Assembly (NCBI RefSeq): GCF_000299575.1
Contig: NZ_AMGO01000020.1
Span: 1-64,000, forward strand
Origin: Oceaniovalibus guishaninsula JLT2003
GTDB taxonomy: Bacteria; Pseudomonadota; Alphaproteobacteria; Rhodobacterales; Rhodobacteraceae
Direction of reading: 5' to 3'
Length of the DNA stretch: 64,000 nt
Part shown: in pieces, positions 52,853-61,638 of the stretch
How positions within the stretch are numbered: position 1 is the stretch's first letter
Layout of the letters: each line of letters begins with the position of its first letter
The notes under the pieces: generated by a model
Seen by the model: only the letters and a program-made list of their open reading frames with translations
Told to the model about the DNA's origin: nothing
Database searches by the model: none
Position numbers and translations under genes: made by a program

Positions 52853-53119
52853 ATGTTTCGACCTTTTATTGCCGCTGCCGTTCCGCTGGCCTTGCTGGCG
52901 CTGACCGGCCCCGCATCGGCGCAGACCGGGATGACCTGCGCCGAGTTCATCGCGCTGGATATCGAGGCGCAGAAGCGTACCCTGTCCGAGCTGGCCGAGG
53001 ACGGGGGCGGCGAGGTGCCGCCCGAGAGCCTGATCGCCGGAGAGGAGCAGGTGACGCTGATCGTTGCGGCCTGCGCGGCCGATCCCGACGCCGCCTTGAC
53101 CGATAAAACGGTCCGCTGA
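52853..53119 (+). CDS. HdeA/HdeB-like small exported protein
   Basis: An 88-residue protein with signal peptide FIAAAVPLALLALTGPASAQ. The mature part has TCAEFIALDIEAQKR and a second Cys in VAACAADPDA, spaced as the disulfide of HdeA/HdeB. In E. coli these are periplasmic acid-stress chaperones; the alphaproteobacterial relatives are less studied. ATG 52853 follows AAAGGAGG, a strong ribosome-binding site. It stands alone after glmM. Confidence 0.72.
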   Translation: MFRPFIAAAVPLALLALTGPASAQTGMTCAEFIALDIEAQKRTLSELAEDGGGEVPPESLIAGEEQVTLIVAACAADPDAALTDKTVR

Positions 53120-53285
53120 GCGGGGCTTCCAGGGTATGCGCGGGCTTGCCGGATCGCGGATGCGGTTCGGTTGGCCGTGACGGGGACACGGGCCGGCCTG
53201 CGCGGTGCGGAAGGTGGCGGACCGGGCGGTATCCTGTATCATCGGCGCGACGACCGATTGTCCCTTGCAACGAAGGTGCCGCCCG

Positions 53286-54497
53286 ATGACCGATACCGAC
53301 GAGACCCGCAGTCCCGAAGCGCGCGCCGCCGCCATCGCCGATGCGCTGCCGCGACAGATCGCGCGGGCGCAGGCTTTGCCGGGTTACGCGGCCTTGTGCG
53401 ATGCGGATGCGGGCGGCGTGACGGACCGCGCGGCGCTGGCGCGACAGCCGGTGCTGCGCAAGGCCGATCTGGTCGCGGCGCAGAAGGCGGCGCCGCCTTT
53501 CGGCGGGCTGGCCGGGCCTGCGACGGATTTCACCCATGTATTCCAGTCGCCTGGCCCCATCTACGAGCCGGGGCGCATCGACGGCGACTGGTTCCGGCTG
53601 GGCCGGTTCCTGCGCGCCTGCGGGATCGGGGCGGACGATCTGGTGCAGAACTGCTTCGGCTATCATCTGACGCCGGCCGGGATGATGTTCGAAAGCGGCG
53701 CGCGGGCGGTCGGGGCGCGGGTTCTGCCCGCCGGCACGGGCCAGACCGAATTGCAGGCGCAGGCGGCCGCCGATCTGGGCGTCACGGCCTATGCAGGCAC
53801 CCCCGATTTCCTGAAGGCGATCCTGGAGAAGGCCGATGCGATGGGGCTGGGTCTGGGCATCGGGAAGGCCGCGGTAAGCGGCGGCGCGCTCTTTCCGTCG
53901 CTGCGCCAGTTCTATGCCGATCGCGGCATCGATTGCCGGCAATGCTATGCCACCGCCGATCTGGGGCTGATCGCCTATGAATCGGACGCGATGGAGGGGA
54001 TGATCGTGGACGAGGGCGTCATCGTCGAGATCGTCACCCCCGGCACCGGCGACCCGGTGGATGACGGCGATGTCGGCGAGGTCGTCGTCACCACGCTGAA
54101 CCCCGATTATCCGCTGATCCGCTTCGCCACGGGCGATCTGTCGGCGGTGCTGCCGGGCGTGTCCCCCTGCGGACGGACCAACATGCGGATCAAGGGCTGG
54201 ATGGGGCGCGCGGACCAGACGGCGAAGGTCAAGGGCATGTTCGTGCGGCCGGAACAGGTGGCGGCGCTGGTCGCGCGCCATCCCGAGGTCGCGCGCGCCC
54301 GTGTGACGGTGACGCGCCGGGACGAGGCCGACGCGATGGCCGTGGCGCTGGAAACGGACGCGCCGGGCGACCTGGCCGGTTACGAGGCATCGGTGCGCGA
54401 GGTGCTAAAGCTGCGCGGAACCGTCAGCGTCTTGGCGCCCGGCAGTCTGTCGCGCGACGGCAAGGTGATCGACGATCAACGGACATACGAGGGATAG
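53286..54497 (+). CDS. Phenylacetate-CoA ligase-like adenylating enzyme
   Basis: A 403-residue AMP-forming enzyme of the PaaK group. Blocks include PGYAALCDADAG, LVQNCFGYHLTPAGMMFESGARAVGARVLPAG, CRQCYATADLGLIAYE, LIRFATGDLSAVLPG, MRIKGWMGRADQTAKVKGMFVRPEQV and LKLRGTVSVLAPGSLSRDGKVIDDQR (in pieces). It appears complete, ending with the conserved catalytic Lys block DGKVID. The phenylacetate pathway genes are not nearby, so the substrate is open. ATG 53286 has GAAGGTG upstream. The next gene starts 3 bases after its stop. Confidence 0.82.
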   Translation: MTDTDETRSPEARAAAIADALPRQIARAQALPGYAALCDADAGGVTDRAALARQPVLRKADLVAAQKAAPPFGGLAGPATDFTHVFQSPGPIYEPGRIDGDWFRLGRFLRACGIGADDLVQNCFGYHLTPAGMMFESGARAVGARVLPAGTGQTELQAQAAADLGVTAYAGTPDFLKAILEKADAMGLGLGIGKAAVSGGALFPSLRQFYADRGIDCRQCYATADLGLIAYESDAMEGMIVDEGVIVEIVTPGTGDPVDDGDVGEVVVTTLNPDYPLIRFATGDLSAVLPGVSPCGRTNMRIKGWMGRADQTAKVKGMFVRPEQVAALVARHPEVARARVTVTRRDEADAMAVALETDAPGDLAGYEASVREVLKLRGTVSVLAPGSLSRDGKVIDDQRTYEG

Positions 54498-54500
54498 GGA

Positions 54501-56111
54501 ATGCGGATCATCGGGATGATGCTGGCCGCCGGGCTGGCAACCGGCGCGGCGCAGGCCGACGAGGTGGCGCTGCTGCTGGGCAACGCGCAATACGACGACG
54601 GCATGCTGGTCGAGGATGCGGGGCGCGTGGCCGATGCCGGCGACGCACTGGACGCGGCGGGCGTGGACGTGGTGCGCCTGACGGACGGCGACCGGCGCGA
54701 CGTGGTGCAGGCGCTGCGCCGGGCCGAGGCGATGGCGGGCGATGCCGACGCGCTGGTGATCGCGCTGGCCGGGCGTTTTGTCCATGCGGGAACCGAGACG
54801 TGGTTCCTGCCCGTCGATGCCGAACCCGAGACGCTGGCCGACATGTTGGAGGACGGCCTGCCGCTGTCGATCCCGCTGGCGCTGCTGGCGCGGCATACGG
54901 GCCGCGCGCTGCTGGTGCTGTCGCCGGGCGGCGTGGACGGGGCAGAGGGCCTGTTGATGCCGGGGCTGGGCGATCTGGAGATTCCGCAGGGCGTCGGCGT
55001 CATCGTCGGGCCGCCCAAGGCCGCCGCGCGGCTGCTGCGCGACACGCTGGCAGTGCCGGACGCGTCGTTCGCCGATGCCGTCGCCGATGACAGGGCGCTG
55101 ACCGGGCAGGGGTTCCTGCCGCGGGGCGCCAGCCTGCTGACCGGGGACGCGGGGGCGGCGTCACCGTCGCGGGACGATGCCGAGCGGCTGGCCTGGGCGC
55201 TGGCCGGGCAGCGCGACGATGCGGACGGGTACCGCGCCTATCTGGACAGGTATCCGTCCGGCCCCGAGGCCGCCGAGGCGCGCAGGCGGCTGGACGCGAT
55301 CAGCGACGAGCCCAACCGCGCCGAGCGTCTGGCCGAGGAGGCGCTGGCGCTGTCGGCGGACCGCCGGCGCGCGATCCAGCGCAACCTGTCGCTGCTGGGC
55401 TATGACACGCGCGGGATCGACGGCATCTTCGGACAGGGCACGCGCAGCGCGCTGCGCGACTGGCAGGCCGATCAGGACCGGGCCGTGACGGGCTATCTGG
55501 ACGCCGCGCAGATCGACCGGCTGGATGCGCAGGCGACCCGCCGCGCGGCCGAGCTGGACGCCGAGGAGCGCGCCGCGCGCGAGGAGATGCGCCGCAAGGA
55601 CGATGCCTGGTGGCAGGAGACGGGGGCCGGCAATACGGTCGAGGGCCTGCGCGCCTATTTGCAACGTTATCCCGAGGGGGAACATGCCGCGACGGCGCAG
55701 AAGCGGCTGACCGCGCTGACCGGGGCGGAAACCGGGCGCAGGGAGGCCGACGCCTGGGCGCGCGCGCAGGACAAGGGCGATGCGGCGGCCTATCGCGCCT
55801 ATCTCGACGCGTTTCCGCAAGGGCCGCATGCAGACGAGGCGCGCGCGGCGCTGGACCGCGACGCGGCGCGCGACGCGGCCCGGCAGGCCGAGGTGGCGCT
55901 GAACCTCAACCCGGTGATGAAGCGCGCCGCCGAGGAACGGCTGAAGGCGCTGGGCTATGAGCCGGGCAAGGTGGACGGCGAGTTCGACCGCGACACCCGC
56001 CGCGCGATCCGCCGCTATCAGGAGGCGGCGGGCCAGCCGGTGACGGGGTTCCTGGATCAGGGCGTGGTGGTGCGGCTGCTGGCCGACAGCCTGCGCGATC
56101 TGCTGCGATAG
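54501..56111 (+). CDS. Exported protein: degenerate caspase-like domain plus two peptidoglycan-binding domains
   Basis: A 536-residue protein with signal peptide MMLAAGLATGAAQA. Residues about 22-210 have a caspase/peptidase-C14-like layout (VALLLGNAQYDDG; VVRLTDGDRRDVVQALRRAEAMA), but the expected His-Gly and catalytic Cys are not seen (ALAGRFVHAGTE), so it looks inactive. Two peptidoglycan-binding type 1 repeats follow: IQRNLSLLGYDTRGIDGIFG near 290 and AEERLKALGYEPGKVDGEFD near 485. Between them are tetratrico-like YLDRYPSG/YLQRYPEG/YLDAFPQG repeats. It probably binds the cell wall. A bidirectional terminator follows. Confidence 0.72.
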   Translation: MRIIGMMLAAGLATGAAQADEVALLLGNAQYDDGMLVEDAGRVADAGDALDAAGVDVVRLTDGDRRDVVQALRRAEAMAGDADALVIALAGRFVHAGTETWFLPVDAEPETLADMLEDGLPLSIPLALLARHTGRALLVLSPGGVDGAEGLLMPGLGDLEIPQGVGVIVGPPKAAARLLRDTLAVPDASFADAVADDRALTGQGFLPRGASLLTGDAGAASPSRDDAERLAWALAGQRDDADGYRAYLDRYPSGPEAAEARRRLDAISDEPNRAERLAEEALALSADRRRAIQRNLSLLGYDTRGIDGIFGQGTRSALRDWQADQDRAVTGYLDAAQIDRLDAQATRRAAELDAEERAAREEMRRKDDAWWQETGAGNTVEGLRAYLQRYPEGEHAATAQKRLTALTGAETGRREADAWARAQDKGDAAAYRAYLDAFPQGPHADEARAALDRDAARDAARQAEVALNLNPVMKRAAEERLKALGYEPGKVDGEFDRDTRRAIRRYQEAAGQPVTGFLDQGVVVRLLADSLRDLLR

Positions 56112-56128
56112 GGCGGCCCGAAACGCAA

Positions 56129-56152
56129 AAAGGACCGCGCAGGCGGTCCTTT
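56129..56152. terminator. Bidirectional Rho-independent terminator
   Basis: Stem AAAGGACCGC-GCAG-GCGGTCCTTT: perfect 10-base arms with A-run on one side and T-run on the other, so it can end transcription of the plus-strand gene and of rpmJ on the minus strand. Confidence 0.9.
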
Positions 56153-56174
56153 CGACGTCTCGCGGCGGGGCGGT

Positions 56175-56300
56175 TCAGCCCTGGCGGGCCTTGAACCGGC
56201 GCTGCGTCTTGTTGATCACATAGACGCGGCCCTTGCGACGCACCACCTGGCAATCGCGGTGGCGGGTCTTGAGCGAGCGAAGCGAGTTGCGGACTTTCAT
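56175..56300 (-). CDS. rpmJ: Ribosomal protein L36 (bL36)
   Basis: A 41-residue bL36 of the longer alphaproteobacterial form: [20 protein letters not shown], then [21 protein letters not shown]. It carries one Cys, so the four-residue zinc site of the classic form is absent. The stop lies just after the bidirectional terminator. tRNA-Val lies 78 bases upstream on the same strand. Confidence 0.97.
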   Translation of the reverse strand: MKVRNSLRSLKTRHRDCQVVRRKGRVYVINKTQRRFKARQG

Positions 56301-56378
56301 CGGCACCCTCCATCTGTCGCGGCGCGGGTCGCGCGCCTGTTGCTGTCTGCCGGTTGCCCGGCGGCGGATCGTCGGCGT

Positions 56379-56453
56379 GGTGGGCGATACTGGGATCGAA
56401 CCAGTGACCCCTTCGATGTCAACGAAGTGCTCTACCGCTGAGCTAATCACCCT
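56379..56453 (-). tRNA. tRNA-Val (GAC)
   Basis: A 75-base minus-strand cloverleaf. Acceptor GGGTGAT pairs with ATCGCCC (one T-G), D arm GCTC/GAGC, anticodon arm CTTCG-TTGACAT-CGAAG with anticodon GAC, T arm CTGG-TTCGATC-CCAG, encoded CCA. It reads GUC and GUU codons. Confidence 0.95.
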
Positions 56454-56512
56454 TGCCGTCGCCGGGACGGCCCAAGGGGCCAATCGGGGCCGAAGCCCGC
56501 GCCGGTGGGCGG

Positions 56513-56541
56513 TCCATAAAAGGTTTGCGCAGGGTGTTCAA
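56513..56541 (-). promoter_or_regulatory. Predicted sigma-70 promoter of tRNA-Val
   Basis: On the minus strand TTGAAC (56541-56536) and TATGGA (56518-56513) are separated by 17 bases. Transcription would start near 56506, about 50 bases before the tRNA. Confidence 0.55.
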
Positions 56542-56608
56542 GGCCTTTCGACGCCCCATTTTAGCGCCTAAGGTGGCGGCGGGTGCAGGGGCGGACGCAA
56601 GGGGCGGA

Positions 56609-57463
56609 ATGAGCGATTCCTTCGATCTGATCCTGCCGCGCCGGCGGACGACGCCGGCGATCTTCGCCTCGCCGCATTCGGGGCGCGTCTATACGCGCGA
56701 ATTCCTGCGCCGCACCGTTCTGACGCCCGACCGGCTGCGGTCGTCAGAGGATGCGTTCATCGACCGGTTGTTCGGGACCGCGCCGGATGCGGGCGCGCCG
56801 CTGCTGCTGGCGCAGGTGCCGCGCGCCTGGATCGACCTGAACCGCGCGCCGGACGAATTCGACCCCGCGCTGATCGCCGGGGTGCGGCGCGGGCCGCACA
56901 ATCCGCGCATCGCTAGCGGGCTGGGCGTCGTGCCGCGCGTGGTGGCGGGCGGGCGGTCCATCTATCGCGGCAAGATCACGCTGGACGAGGCGCGCGGCCG
57001 CGTCCGCGATGTCTGGCGTCCCTATCACGCGACCCTGCGGCAACTGGTGGACGAGACGCTGGCCGGGTTCGGCCGGGCGATCCTGATCGACTGCCATTCC
57101 ATGCCGCACGAGGCGCTGGAGGGGCTGGGACCGCGCGGCGCGCGCCCCGATGTGGTGCTGGGCGACCGGTTCGGCAAGGCCGCGTCGGCCGAGGTGATGG
57201 ACGCGGTCGAGGCGGCGTTCGTTGGGGCGGGTCTGCGCGTGGGCCGCAACGCGCCCTTCGCGGGGGCCTATACCGCGCAGCATTACGGTCGTCCCGAGCA
57301 GGGCAGCCATGTCGTGCAGGTCGAGATCGACCGCGCGCTTTACATGGACGAGACGCGGATCGCCCCTTTGCCGGGTTTCGACGCGTTCGCGGCGGCGATG
57401 GCGGGCATCGTCGCCGACATCGCCGCGATCGGCGCGCCGGGGATGCGGCTGGCGGCCGAGTAA
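56609..57463 (+). CDS. N-formylglutamate amidohydrolase family protein
   Basis: A 284-residue protein of the FGase (HutG-type) family, related to zinc hydrolases. Family blocks are IFASPHSGRVYTREFLRRT, the Asn/Asp block AWIDLNRAPDEFDP, RRGPHNPRIASGLGVVPRVV, LIDCHSMPHEA and TAQHYGRPEQGSHVVQVEIDRALYMDE (in pieces). The His/Glu/His zinc set is plausible. It would deformylate N-formylglutamate in histidine breakdown, but no other hut genes are nearby, so another formyl substrate is possible. ATG 56609 is preceded by GGGGCGGA. Confidence 0.85.
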   Translation: MSDSFDLILPRRRTTPAIFASPHSGRVYTREFLRRTVLTPDRLRSSEDAFIDRLFGTAPDAGAPLLLAQVPRAWIDLNRAPDEFDPALIAGVRRGPHNPRIASGLGVVPRVVAGGRSIYRGKITLDEARGRVRDVWRPYHATLRQLVDETLAGFGRAILIDCHSMPHEALEGLGPRGARPDVVLGDRFGKAASAEVMDAVEAAFVGAGLRVGRNAPFAGAYTAQHYGRPEQGSHVVQVEIDRALYMDETRIAPLPGFDAFAAAMAGIVADIAAIGAPGMRLAAE

Positions 57464-57569
57464 GCCGGGCGGCGCCGGATGGGAAACGCCCTGAACCGTT
57501 GGAACAACCGCAAGCGGGCGGGATTGTCGATCACTCGACCACAGTTCGAGACAATTCGAGGATTTCGAC

Positions 57570-58262
57570 ATGAACAAGACACAACTGGCCATCCCGGCCG
57601 CATGTGCGGCGCTGGCCCTGCTGGCGGGTCAGGCGGGTGCGGCGACGCTGGTGTTGAACGGGGCGCCGTTCGGCGCGTCCGGTACAATCAGCGACGGCAA
57701 CTTCGACATCGAGGACGACACGCGTCTGTCGTTCGACAAGTTCGATCCCAGCCTTGGCAAGCTGACCGGCGTGACGCTGGATTACAGCCTGTCCACCGAC
57801 CTGACGGGCACGTTCGACTATGCCGGCGACGGCGGAAGCTGGAACGCGAATACCAACGTGAATCTTGGATGGGATGCCGGCGGGTTCGGCGACGGTGACG
57901 GCGACGGCGACGGCAACGGTCGTCCGGGCGGCGGATCCGATAGCGTGGACATCGCGGCCGGCATTTCGGGCACCGCGTCGGCCAGCGACCTGTCGAACTT
58001 CCTCGGCAGCGGGCAGACGGACGTGTTCGTGAAATACGTCTTCGGGGGCGGCGGCGGACCGGGTGCGTTCGACCTGACCTATACCGCCGATTCGTCCGTC
58101 GTGCTGACCTATACCTATGACGCCGACGGTGACGGCGGTAATGGCAACGGCAACGGTGACGGCAATGGCGGCACCCCGCCAGTCGTGCCCTTGCCAGCCG
58201 GTCTGCCGCTGCTTCTGGGCGGTTTCGGGGCGCTGGCGTTCCTGCGCCGCCGCCGCGGATAG
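57570..58262 (+). CDS. Secreted Gly/Asp-rich protein with VPLPA-CTERM sorting tail
   Basis: A 230-residue secreted protein. Signal peptide PAACAALALLAGQAGAA; a beta-rich domain; two low-complexity Gly-Asp-Asn runs (FGDGDGDGDGNGRPGGG near 110 and DGDGGNGNGNGDGNGG near 190); and a terminal VVPLPAGLPLLLGGFGALAF with FLRRRRG. The tail matches exosortase sorting. The acidic repeats could bind calcium. It stands alone with a GC-rich hairpin after it. A leader of about 105 bases precedes ATG 57570; there the TCGA-rich stretch 57520-57560 is the only visible pattern. Confidence 0.82.
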   Translation: MNKTQLAIPAACAALALLAGQAGAATLVLNGAPFGASGTISDGNFDIEDDTRLSFDKFDPSLGKLTGVTLDYSLSTDLTGTFDYAGDGGSWNANTNVNLGWDAGGFGDGDGDGDGNGRPGGGSDSVDIAAGISGTASASDLSNFLGSGQTDVFVKYVFGGGGGPGAFDLTYTADSSVVLTYTYDADGDGGNGNGNGDGNGGTPPVVPLPAGLPLLLGGFGALAFLRRRRG

Positions 58263-58269
58263 CGGCCGT

Positions 58270-58290
58270 GCGGGGCCGTCGTGGCCCCGC
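58270..58290. terminator. Possible terminator hairpin between convergent genes
   Basis: Stem GCGGGGCC-GTCGT-GGCCCCGC, 8 perfect bases, located between the VPLPA gene stop and the maeB stop. No T-run follows, so efficiency is uncertain. Confidence 0.45.
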
Positions 58291-58296
58291 GCATCG

Positions 58297-60576
58297 TCAG
58301 CCGTAGGCGGCGACGGGCGTGCCGGCGATGGCGCTCATGTTCAGCAAGCCGCGCGCGGTAATCGCATTGGTGACGATATGGGCGCGGTTGCCCATGCCCA
58401 TCAGGATCGGCCCGACCTCCAGCCCGTTTGCCTTGACCTTGAGGATGTTGCTGACGCCCGACGCGGCATCGGTATTGGCGAAGACCAGCACGTTGGCCGG
58501 ACCCTGCATCCGGCTGTTGGGGAACAGGCGGTCGCGCACGGCCGGATCCATCGCGGCGTCGGCATGCATCTCGCCTTCGTAGACGAAGGACCGTTCCTCG
58601 GAATCGAGGATATCCAGCGCGGCGCGCATCCGCAGGCCGGTATCGCAATCGTAATTGCCGAATTGCGAATGCGAGCAGAGCGCGACGCGCGGCTCCAGCC
58701 CGAAGCGGCGGACATGGCGCGCCGCCCCGATCGCGGTGTCGGCGATCTGGCGCGGCGTCGGGACCGGATTGACATAGGTGTCGGCAATGAACAGCGGACC
58801 GTCCTCGAGGATCATCAGCGACAGCGCCCCGGTGGCGCGGTGGGTGGCGTCGCCCAGCACCTGCGTGATGTAGTTCAGGTGCCACAGATACTGGCCCAGA
58901 GTGCCGCAGATCATGCTGTCGGCCTGGCCCAGATGCACCATCACCGCGCCGATGGCGGTTGTGTTGGTGCGCATGATCGCCTTGGCGATGTCGGGGGTGA
59001 CGCCGCGCCGCTGCATGATGGCGTGATAGGTGGTCCAATATTCGCGGTAGCGCGGATCGTCCTCGGGGTTGACGATCTGGAAGTCGCGGTCGGGGCGGAT
59101 CGCCAGCCCCGAGCGTTCGGCCCGCGCCTCGATCACGTCGGGGCGGCCGATGAGGATGGGGATGTCGGTCGTTTCCTCCAGCATCGCGTTGGCGGCGCGC
59201 AGCACACGCTCGTCCTCGCCCTCGGCGAAGACGATGCGGCGGTTGACCTTGGCCGCCGCTTCGAAGATCGGGCGCATCAGCATGGCCGAGCGGAAGACAG
59301 ACCCGTCGAGCCGCAGCTTGTAGGCCGCCAGATCGTCGAGCGGGCGGGTGGCGACGCCGGTTTCCATCGCGGCCCGCGCGACGGCGGTGGCGACGACGCC
59401 CATCAGGCGCGGATCGAACGGTTTTGGGATCAGGTAATCGGGTCCGAAGGTCAGTTGTTCGCCCTGATAGGCGGCCGCCGCCTCGGCGCTGGTGGTGGCG
59501 CGGGCGAGGGCGGCGATGCCTTCGATGCAGGCCAGCTTCATCTCGTCGTTGATCTCGGTCGCGCCCACATCCAGCGCGCCACGGAAGATGAACGGAAAGC
59601 AGAGGACGTTGTTGACCTGATTGGGAAAATCCGAGCGGCCCGAGGCGATCAGCGCGCCGGGGGCGACGCTGCGCGCGATGTCGGGGTCGATTTCCGGATT
59701 AGGGTTGGCCAGCGCGAAGATGATCGGACCCGGCGCCATGCGGGCGACCATTTCCGCCTTGAGCACGCCAGGGCCGGACAGCCCCAGAAAGAGGTCCGCG
59801 CCGTCGATGACGTCGCCCAACGCGCGCGGGCCGCCCGGCTGGGCATAGGCGGCCTTCTGCGGGGTCATGTCGGCCTCGCGCCCCTCGTGGACCAGGCCGT
59901 GCAGGTCGCAGAGCCAGACGTTTTCGCGCCGCACGCCCAGTTTCAGCAGCATGTCCAGGCAGGCGATGCCCGCGGCGCCCCCGCCGGTCGAGACGACCTT
60001 GATGTCGGCCCAGTCCTTGCCGGCGACGCGCAGGGCGTTGGTGGCGGCGGCGCCGACGACGATGGCGGTGCCGTGCTGGTCGTCGTGGAAGACCGGGATG
60101 TTCATCCGCTCACGGCAGAGGCGTTCGACGATGAAGCAGTCGGGCGCCTTGATATCTTCCAGATTGATGGCACCGAAGGTGGGTTCCAGCGCGCAGACGA
60201 TGTCGGCCAGCTTCTCGGGGTCGGCGCAGTTCAGTTCGATATCGAAACAGTCGATATTGGCGAATTTCTTGAACAGGACGGCCTTGCCCTCCATCACCGG
60301 CTTGGACGCCAGCGCGCCTATATTGCCGAGGCCCAGAACGGCGGTGCCGTTGCTGACCACGGCCACCAGGTTGGCGCGCGCGGTATAGTCGCGGGCAGTG
60401 GCGGGATCGTCGCGGATTTCCAGACACGCCTCGGCCACGCCGGGGGAATAGGCGCGGCTGAGGTCGCGGCCGTTGGCCATGGGCTTGGTCGCCCGGATCT
60501 CCAGCTTGCCGGGCTTCGGCAAGCGGTGATAGTCCAGCGCCGCCTGACGCGCGGCGGCGTGCTTGTCGTCGGTCAA
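58297..60576 (-). CDS. maeB: NADP-dependent malic enzyme with phosphotransacetylase-like domain
   Basis: A 759-residue hybrid MaeB. Residues about 1-430 form the malic enzyme part ([73 protein letters not shown]). The C-terminal 320 residues resemble phosphate acetyltransferase ([35 protein letters not shown]), which in MaeB binds acetyl-CoA as a regulator. It converts malate to pyruvate with NADPH. It starts with TTG 60576 behind AAGGGAGGG; no in-frame ATG fits better. Confidence 0.94.
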   Translation of the reverse strand: MTDDKHAAARQAALDYHRLPKPGKLEIRATKPMANGRDLSRAYSPGVAEACLEIRDDPATARDYTARANLVAVVSNGTAVLGLGNIGALASKPVMEGKAVLFKKFANIDCFDIELNCADPEKLADIVCALEPTFGAINLEDIKAPDCFIVERLCRERMNIPVFHDDQHGTAIVVGAAATNALRVAGKDWADIKVVSTGGGAAGIACLDMLLKLGVRRENVWLCDLHGLVHEGREADMTPQKAAYAQPGGPRALGDVIDGADLFLGLSGPGVLKAEMVARMAPGPIIFALANPNPEIDPDIARSVAPGALIASGRSDFPNQVNNVLCFPFIFRGALDVGATEINDEMKLACIEGIAALARATTSAEAAAAYQGEQLTFGPDYLIPKPFDPRLMGVVATAVARAAMETGVATRPLDDLAAYKLRLDGSVFRSAMLMRPIFEAAAKVNRRIVFAEGEDERVLRAANAMLEETTDIPILIGRPDVIEARAERSGLAIRPDRDFQIVNPEDDPRYREYWTTYHAIMQRRGVTPDIAKAIMRTNTTAIGAVMVHLGQADSMICGTLGQYLWHLNYITQVLGDATHRATGALSLMILEDGPLFIADTYVNPVPTPRQIADTAIGAARHVRRFGLEPRVALCSHSQFGNYDCDTGLRMRAALDILDSEERSFVYEGEMHADAAMDPAVRDRLFPNSRMQGPANVLVFANTDAASGVSNILKVKANGLEVGPILMGMGNRAHIVTNAITARGLLNMSAIAGTPVAAYG

Positions 60577-60642
60577 AGCGCGACCCTCCCTTTAACGGCC
60601 CTGCGATAGCGGATCGGCGGGCCGTGGGGAAGGGCGGTCGCG

Positions 60643-60870
60643 TCAGTCGTTCGCGCCGCGCCCGGTCTTTGCTTGCAACGCATCGATGCGGCGCGACGCG
60701 TCGGCCTTGGTCATGTCGGGATCGAACTCCTCTCCCGCCTCCTCGCTCAGCGTCTTGAGATACGAGGCCTGCGCGCCGGTCATCGGTTCGTCGCCCGTGA
60801 CCCAATCGTCCACGGGCTTGTCGGCATTGCCGGGCGCGTCGGTCTTGGGGGTGTCGGTCGGCTTGTCCAT
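60643..60870 (-). CDS. DUF3072 protein, paralogue 1
   Basis: A 75-residue acidic protein. The DUF3072 core is EPMTGAQASYLKTLSEEAGEE (in pieces) followed by FDPDMTKADASRRIDALQAK, about residues 28-68. The N-terminus is Asp/Pro-rich. The second paralogue follows 60 bases upstream on the same strand. Function unknown; the family is small and often near stress genes. Confidence 0.82.
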   Translation of the reverse strand: MDKPTDTPKTDAPGNADKPVDDWVTGDEPMTGAQASYLKTLSEEAGEEFDPDMTKADASRRIDALQAKTGRGAND

Positions 60871-60929
60871 CGGAAATCCTTTCGGGGCAGTTTCGTTCCC
60901 CTAATGTTTCGCGGCCCCGGCGGTTCCCG

Positions 60930-61154
60930 TCACCCTTTGTCGCGGTTTTCCAGCGCCTCGATCCGGGCGTCGGCCTGCGCCTGGGTCAGGTTGCCGTCGA
61001 ACGGTTCGTCCAGCTTCTGGCAAAGCTCGCGCAGGCGGACGGCCTGCACTTCGGTCATCGGCTCCTCGGCGGTGGGGCTTTCGCCCGACACGACGGTGCC
61101 GCCGATGGGAAATTCGGCGGCGGCGATGGGGTCGGCCTTCTTGCGGTCGGTCAT
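60930..61154 (-). CDS. DUF3072 protein, paralogue 2
   Basis: A 74-residue protein with the same core as its neighbour: EPMTEVQAVRLRELCQKLDE and FDGNLTQAQADARIEALENR. The pair has the pattern PMTxxQAxxLxxL then FDxxLTxAxAxxRIxAL. The two genes are in tandem on the minus strand, probably from a duplication, and lie between maeB and cdd. ATG 61154 follows GGGAGGGACGACA. Confidence 0.82.
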   Translation of the reverse strand: MTDRKKADPIAAAEFPIGGTVVSGESPTAEEPMTEVQAVRLRELCQKLDEPFDGNLTQAQADARIEALENRDKG

Positions 61155-61240
61155 TGTCGTCCCTCCCTTGTGCAGCCCAATGGCGGGGAAGGCGGCCGGG
61201 TTCCGCTTGCACCCGTGCGGCCGGCGGGACAGGGTGGGGC

Positions 61241-61633
61241 ATGGACCTGCTGAACGCCGCCCGCGCCGTGCGCGACAATGCCCACGCCCCCTATTCGGGG
61301 TTCAAGGTCGGGGCCGCGCTGCTGTCGCGCGAGGGCCGCATCCATGTCGGCTGCAACGTCGAGAACGTGGCCTATCCCGAAGGCACCTGCGCCGAAGCGG
61401 GGGCCATCGCGGCGATGATCGCGGCGGGCGACCGGCGCGTTGCCGAGATCGCGGTGATCGCCGACAGCCCCGCCCCCGTGCCCCCCTGCGGCGGATGCCG
61501 TCAGAAGCTGGCCGAATTCGCGGATGGCGACGTGGCGGTGACGCTGGCCACCACCGACGGCGCGACCCTGCGGACGAGCGTGGCCGACCTGCTGCCGGGG
61601 GCCTTCGGCGCGGCGCATATGGACCGGACCTGA
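61241..61633 (+). CDS. cdd: Cytidine deaminase
   Basis: A 130-residue homotetrameric-type Cdd that deaminates cytidine to uridine. Zinc ligands are in TCAEAGAI (Cys with catalytic Glu) and PCGGCRQKLAEF, and the substrate block APYSGFKVGAALLSREG is near the start. ATG 61241 follows AGGGTGGGG. It opens the cdd-deoA-deoB nucleoside salvage operon; deoA starts 5 bases after its stop. Confidence 0.94.
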   Translation: MDLLNAARAVRDNAHAPYSGFKVGAALLSREGRIHVGCNVENVAYPEGTCAEAGAIAAMIAAGDRRVAEIAVIADSPAPVPPCGGCRQKLAEFADGDVAVTLATTDGATLRTSVADLLPGAFGAAHMDRT

Positions 61634-61638
61634 GCTTC

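Noticed and set aside
57520-57560. Inverted TCGA-rich sequence before the second VPLPA gene as an operator
   Set aside because: The arms match over only about five bases around a long centre, too weak to call.
57880-58180. GGCGAC/GGCAAC repeats as a CRISPR or satellite array
   Set aside because: They are in-frame Gly-Asp/Gly-Asn codons without spacers.
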